Assembly (NCBI RefSeq): GCF_009676705.1
Contig: NZ_CP046046.1
Coordinates: forward strand, 1,550,001-1,614,000
Source of the DNA: Spiribacter sp. 2438
GTDB taxonomy: Bacteria > Pseudomonadota > Gammaproteobacteria > Nitrococcales > Nitrococcaceae
Length of the DNA stretch: 64,000 nucleotides
Direction of reading: 5' to 3'
Shown here: in pieces, positions 60,022 to 64,000 of the stretch
How the letters are laid out: each line of letters opens with the position of its first letter
Position numbering within the stretch: position 1 is the stretch's first letter
Position numbers and translations under genes: made by a program
Notes under the pieces: model-generated
The model's input: only the letters and a program-made list of their open reading frames with translations
What the model was told of the DNA's origin: nothing
Databases searched by the model: none

Positions 60022-61872
60022 ATGAGCCTTGATCTGTTACCCGACAGAACCGGTGAGCGCCGAGTGGTTCGACGCCGCCTGACCCTGGCCGTGGTCATTA
60101 TCGCCATCATGTTCATGGCAGTGATCGGTCGCACCGCCTATCTGCAGGTGGCACAGTACGATTACCTGAGTGCTCGGTCCCAGGACAATCGGGTCCGCCT
60201 GGCCCCGGTTGATCCGACCCGCGGCATTATCGCCGACCGCCAGGGTCGGGTGCTTGCCGAGAACCGCTCGGCCTTCAGTCTTGTCATCATTCCCGAGCAG
60301 GTGGCCGACATGGAAGCCCTGCTGGCCGAACTGGACCAGCTACTGGACCTGAGTGAGGCGGAAATCGCCGCATTCCGCGAAGCACGCCGCCGCTCCCGCA
60401 GCTTTCATGAGATTCCGCTGCGACTGGAATTGTCGGAATCCATGGTCGCGGAGCTGACCGTCAACCGGCACCGCTTTCAGGGGGTGGAAGTCAAACCACA
60501 ACTGGTCCGTCATTACCCCTTCGGTGAAAGCGGATCGCATGTCCTCGGCCATGTGGGCCGCATCGGCCGTGAAGAGCTGGCCCGTGCTGACCGGCGTCGG
60601 TATCGCCATACCAGCTTTACCGGCAAAGCCGGCGTCGAGGCGTCCCATGAAGACCGGCTTCAGGGGCGATTGGGCGTCGAGCGCATTGAAACCAACGCCC
60701 TGGGACGACCGCTGAGGGTCCTGGAGCGTGATCCTCCCGTGCCGGGGAACGATATCCAACTGACCATCGACATCGAACTTCAGCAAGTGGCGGAAGCGGC
60801 CATGGGCGACCACCGTGGCGCCATTGTTGCGCTGGATCCCCGGAGCGGTGAGGTCCTGGCGCTGGCCAGCCTGCCCACCTTCGATCCGAATGCTCTGGCG
60901 CGGGGGCTGGATGGAGCGAGCTTTCAGGCACTCAACCAGGACTGGCGGCAGCCCTTGTTCAATCGGGCCACCCAGGGGCGCTATCCGCCGGGCTCGGTCA
61001 TCAAGCCCTTGCTGGGTCTGGCGGGCATCGCCGGCGACTACATCGACCCCGACGAAATCGTCCACTGTCACGGCCGCTTCAACCTTCCCAATGTCTCCCG
61101 GACATGGCGGGACTGGCGACCGGAAGGCCATGGCCCCGTAGACTTTATCCAGGCTGTGGCGCAGTCCTGTGACATTTACTACTACCAGCTGGCCCACACC
61201 ATGGGCATTGACGCCATGCACCAGTGGATGACCCGATTTGGCTACGGCCTCCGAACCGGAATCGACCTGCCTTCGGAGCGGGACGGCGTCATGCCCTCCC
61301 GGGACTGGAAACGACGGGTCCTCGGCGAGCCCTGGTACACCGGAGAGACCATCAACACCGGCATCGGTCAGGGGTTCATGCTGACAACGCCGCTGCAAAT
61401 GGCCACCACCACCGCGTTGATCGCGAACCGTGGGGTGCCGATCCGGCCCCGCCTCGTCAGCAACCAGACGCTGGCGCAGCCGCCGGTGGAAGGACTCGAG
61501 CCGCTCACGGACATTGACGAGTCTCTCTGGGAACTGACCGTGGACAGCATGATCGAGACCGTCCATGGCCCCCGGGGCACAGCCCGCGCCACCGGCGCCG
61601 GACTCGGTTATCAAATGGCCGGTAAAACCGGCACCGCTCAGGTCATCGGCATCGGCGAGGACGAAGAGTACGACGAGGAAACCCTCGACCCGCGTTTTCA
61701 TGACCACGCCCTGTTCACGGCGTTTGCGCCAGCCGAGAATCCGGAGATCGTGGTGGCGGTCATGGTGGAACATGGCGGCAGCGGGTCCGCCACCGCGGCA
61801 CCGATGGCACGCCAGGTGATTGATGCCTGGCTGAACCGAGAGGAGTCCGAGGGTGAGCTGGTCCGCCGATAG
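60022..61872 (+). CDS. mrdA: Elongation transpeptidase PBP2 (MrdA)
   Basis: Class B penicillin-binding protein that cross-links murein during rod elongation with RodA. The 616 residues have a membrane anchor at about 20-40, the pedestal with PTRGIIADRQGRVLAENR, and a transpeptidase domain with Ser325-x-x-Lys328 (SVIK), the SCD motif (QSCDIYYYQ) and KTGTAQ. Length fits the family (E. coli 633). It overlaps rodA by 20 bases. Confidence 0.97.
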   Translation: MSLDLLPDRTGERRVVRRRLTLAVVIIAIMFMAVIGRTAYLQVAQYDYLSARSQDNRVRLAPVDPTRGIIADRQGRVLAENRSAFSLVIIPEQVADMEALLAELDQLLDLSEAEIAAFREARRRSRSFHEIPLRLELSESMVAELTVNRHRFQGVEVKPQLVRHYPFGESGSHVLGHVGRIGREELARADRRRYRHTSFTGKAGVEASHEDRLQGRLGVERIETNALGRPLRVLERDPPVPGNDIQLTIDIELQQVAEAAMGDHRGAIVALDPRSGEVLALASLPTFDPNALARGLDGASFQALNQDWRQPLFNRATQGRYPPGSVIKPLLGLAGIAGDYIDPDEIVHCHGRFNLPNVSRTWRDWRPEGHGPVDFIQAVAQSCDIYYYQLAHTMGIDAMHQWMTRFGYGLRTGIDLPSERDGVMPSRDWKRRVLGEPWYTGETINTGIGQGFMLTTPLQMATTTALIANRGVPIRPRLVSNQTLAQPPVEGLEPLTDIDESLWELTVDSMIETVHGPRGTARATGAGLGYQMAGKTGTAQVIGIGEDEEYDEETLDPRFHDHALFTAFAPAENPEIVVAVMVEHGGSGSATAAPMARQVIDAWLNREESEGELVRR

Positions 61873-62989
61873 CGTCAATCAGGTCGCCCGGCGGGCTTCC
61901 GGCAGCCTGTTGCAGCGGGCCCTCCGCCTGGATCCCGTGTTGCTGGGGCTTCTGATACTGCTGTCGGGGGTCGGCGCCATGGTGCTGTACAGCGCCTTCG
62001 GCAATCGCATTGAGCCCATACAGAATCATGCCATCCGCCTGGGCGCCGGTTTCGCACTCATGGTGGTCATGGCCCAGATTCCCCCCTGGCGTCTTGCCCC
62101 GGCCGCCCCCTGGCTCTATGTCGCTACCCTGGTGGCCCTGACCACGGTATTTCTCGTCGGTGAATTCGGTGGCGGTGCTCGCCGGTGGCTGGAAATCGGC
62201 CCGGTGCGATTTCAGCCCTCGGAGGTGATGAAACTCGCCCTGCCGCTGATGATCGCCTGGCTGGTGGCCCGGGGCACGCTGCCCATCAAGCTGGGCAAGT
62301 CCACGATTGGCCTGCTCATGATCGGTGTACCGGCGGCGATGATTTCGGTTCAGCCTGACCTGGGCACCGCGGTGGTGGTGGCCGCCACCGGCCTGATCAT
62401 TCTGTTTCTGGCCGGAGCGAGTTGGCGCAGTATTCTGGCCCTCGCAGCCGCCATCAGCGCCGCCGCTCCCGCGCTCTGGATCTTCGGCATGCAGGGTTAT
62501 CAGCGCCAGCGGGTGCTGACTTTTCTGGACCCGGAACGCGATCCACTCGGGGCGGGTTACAACATCATCCAGGCCAAGATTGCCATTGGTTCGGGGGGCA
62601 TTTTCGGCAAGGGATGGACCAATGGCACCCAGGCCCATCTCGACTTCATCCCGGAACGACATACCGATTTCGTGTTTGCCGTCCTCGCCGAGGAGTTCGG
62701 CCTGCTGGGCGTGATCATGGTGGTCGCGCTCTACGGGGCCATCATCGCTCGAGCGCTATGGATCACCTACGGCGCACAGGACACATTTTCCCGTCTGCTC
62801 GCCGGCGGCTTGACCTTGACGTTTTTTTTGTACAGCTACGTCAACATGGGCATGGTGGTGGGTCTGCTGCCGGTGGTGGGGCTTCCCCTCCCCCTCATCA
62901 GCTATGGCGGGTCGTCCATAGTGACGCTCATGGCCGGCTTCGGTATTCTCATGGCCATCCATTCCCACCGCCGGATGTGGTCCGCGTGA
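61853..62989 (+). CDS. rodA: Elongation peptidoglycan polymerase RodA (MrdB)
   Basis: SEDS-family glycosyltransferase of the elongasome, partner of PBP2. The 378-residue protein starts with GTG at 61853 and has about ten membrane helices. SEDS motifs: RWLEIGPVRFQPSEVMKLAL, QPDLGTAVVV, GTQAHLDFIPERHTDFVFAVLAEEFG and LISYGGSSI. Position after mrdA separates it from ftsW in the dcw cluster. Confidence 0.97.
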   Translation: MSWSADSVNQVARRASGSLLQRALRLDPVLLGLLILLSGVGAMVLYSAFGNRIEPIQNHAIRLGAGFALMVVMAQIPPWRLAPAAPWLYVATLVALTTVFLVGEFGGGARRWLEIGPVRFQPSEVMKLALPLMIAWLVARGTLPIKLGKSTIGLLMIGVPAAMISVQPDLGTAVVVAATGLIILFLAGASWRSILALAAAISAAAPALWIFGMQGYQRQRVLTFLDPERDPLGAGYNIIQAKIAIGSGGIFGKGWTNGTQAHLDFIPERHTDFVFAVLAEEFGLLGVIMVVALYGAIIARALWITYGAQDTFSRLLAGGLTLTFFLYSYVNMGMVVGLLPVVGLPLPLISYGGSSIVTLMAGFGILMAIHSHRRMWSA

Positions 62990-63987
62990 AAAAGCTGCAC
63001 CCAACCCTGCTTCGCTGGCTGTTGCCATGCATGGCCCTGGCAATGGCAGGCTGCACTTCCTTTGCGGCTGAGGACCCCGGTGACACGGATGCGCTTCGAG
63101 CCTTCACTGAATCCATGGCCGAACGCCACGGCATGGATGCCGAGCAGCTGACCCGCTTGCTCGTTGATGACGCCCGCCACCAAAGCGACATCATCGATGC
63201 CATCACCCGGCCCGCCGAAGCGCTGCCCTGGTACCGATACCGGGCCATTTTCCTGACCGAAGCGCGGGTTAACGAGGGTGTGGCGTTCATGAATACCCAT
63301 GCCGAAATCCTCGAAGCGGTCCAGCAAGAGTATGGCGTTCCCCCCGCGATTGTGACGGCTATTATTGGTGTGGAGACTTTTTATGGCCGTTATCGGGGGC
63401 AGCACCGGGTCATTGATGCGCTGAGGACCCTGGGATTCGGCTACCCGCCTCGGGAGGCATTTTTCCGCCGAGAACTCGAGGCTTTCCTGCTGCTCGCCCA
63501 GGAAGAAGGGTTCGACCCGCGGGAACCCCGGGGATCCTACGCCGGGGCGATGGGCGTTCCGCAGTTCATCAGCAGTAGCTATCGGGCCTATGCGGTGGAC
63601 TTCGACGGCGATGGCCGGCGTGATCTCTTCAACAGCATGGCTGATGCCATCGGCAGTGTCGGTCACTACTTTGCCCAGCACCGCTGGCGGGCCGGCGAAC
63701 CGGTGGCCATCCCGGCACGCCCTGACAGGCCCGTGGACGAGGCCCTGCTATCCGCCGACCTGCGGCCCCGGCATACCGTCGCCGAGCTGCAGGCGGCCGG
63801 CGTGAATTTTGATCAACCCCTGGACCCCGGGGCCGGCGCCCGGCTGCTCGTGCTGGATGCCGACGGCGGCGATGAACACTGGGTGACCCTGCACAATTTC
63901 TACGTGATCACCCGGTACAACCACAGTCCACTTTATGCCATGGCGGTCTATCAGCTGGCGCAGGCGCTGGAGGCGTCGGACCCGTGA
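62986..63987 (+). CDS. mltB: Membrane-bound lytic murein transglycosylase B
   Basis: MltB cleaves murein glycan strands with formation of 1,6-anhydro-MurNAc. GTG at 62986 overlaps the rodA stop as GTGA and gives 333 residues with a lipoprotein signal and lipobox MAGC (Cys23). The catalytic acid is Glu130 in IIGVETFYGRY, and GSYAGAMGVPQFISSSYR and DFDGDGRRDLF are typical. A rodA-mltB order, often followed by rlpA, is common. Confidence 0.96.
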   Translation: MKKLHPTLLRWLLPCMALAMAGCTSFAAEDPGDTDALRAFTESMAERHGMDAEQLTRLLVDDARHQSDIIDAITRPAEALPWYRYRAIFLTEARVNEGVAFMNTHAEILEAVQQEYGVPPAIVTAIIGVETFYGRYRGQHRVIDALRTLGFGYPPREAFFRRELEAFLLLAQEEGFDPREPRGSYAGAMGVPQFISSSYRAYAVDFDGDGRRDLFNSMADAIGSVGHYFAQHRWRAGEPVAIPARPDRPVDEALLSADLRPRHTVAELQAAGVNFDQPLDPGAGARLLVLDADGGDEHWVTLHNFYVITRYNHSPLYAMAVYQLAQALEASDP

Positions 63988-64000
63988 GCCTCGCCCGTCT
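63984..64000 (+). CDS. Start of next gene (partial, 5' end only)
   Basis: A GTG at 63984 overlaps the mltB stop as GTGA, the coupling pattern used throughout this operon, and the frame stays open to the window edge (only 5 full codons). By neighbourhood it could be rlpA, but nothing in the few visible residues shows this. Confidence 0.3.

Noticed and set aside
60340-61878. A 512-codon minus-strand frame opposite mrdA
   Set aside because: Antisense to an intact PBP2 gene with all active-site motifs, and no domain seen in the antisense product.

Overview
The window is a continuous stretch of core chromosome from a high-GC Gram-negative gammaproteobacterium. Peptidoglycan of the meso-diaminopimelate type (MurE carries a DNPR signature), LPS transport genes (lptCAB), lolB, mla genes and a cytochrome bc1 complex all point that way. 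Gene order resembles Pseudomonas and purple-sulfur or halophilic relatives: dcw cluster, rnpB, rsmI-lpoA-yraN, petABC-sspAB, nif3, degS, hisD-hisG-murA, mla, kdsD-lpt-rpoN. Very tight packing and some acid-rich proteins suggest a streamlined, possibly halophilic member of the Ectothiorhodospiraceae/Chromatiales. That placement is an inference from gene order and composition, not from a search.

Layout. 1-15798 (minus strand): a 15-gene dcw operon from mraZ to a truncated ftsA, with overlapping or nearly abutting genes, read from a strong promoter that carries a periodic MraZ operator. 16036-16384: RNase P RNA. 16409-19588: rsmI (minus), lpoA and yraN (plus). 19614-23236 (minus): petABC-sspAB. 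23414-25395: a Nif3-family gene and a DegS-type protease, divergent. 25387-31296 (minus): mlaFEDB-ibaG-murA-hisG-hisD, with no mlaC. 31355-41293 (plus): yrbG-kdsD-lptCAB-rpoN-hpf-ptsN-hprK-rapZ-EIIA(Man)-HPr and a KefB-type antiporter, with no kdsC between kdsD and lptC. 41295-47364 (minus): a TPR lipoprotein gene, lolB, ispE, tRNA-Gln, prs, rplY, pth, ychF and tRNA-Met. 47437-53381: hemA-prfA, an opposed dksA/DAHP-synthase pair, then a Trm112-like gene, prmC and moeB. 53378-57490 (minus): hslO-gatB-gatA-gatC. 57609 to the end (plus): mreBCD-mrdA-rodA-mltB, running into the next gene.

Together the genes cover most of the cell-envelope programme: murein precursor synthesis and division (dcw), elongation (mre/mrd/rod), synthase activation (lpoA), lytic cleavage (mltB), LPS and phospholipid transport, lipoprotein insertion and the sigma-E trigger protease. 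Around them sit housekeeping translation genes (prfA, prmC, gat, pth, rplY, hpf, two tRNAs, rnpB) and a regulatory nitrogen-type PTS. I saw no mobile elements, CRISPR arrays, prophage genes or defence islands.

The most notable signals are an mreC gene whose conserved N-terminus lies upstream of any ATG, GTG or TTG codon, a Trm112-like gene translationally coupled to prmC, an mla operon without mlaC, and convergent gene pairs whose stop codons overlap or touch.
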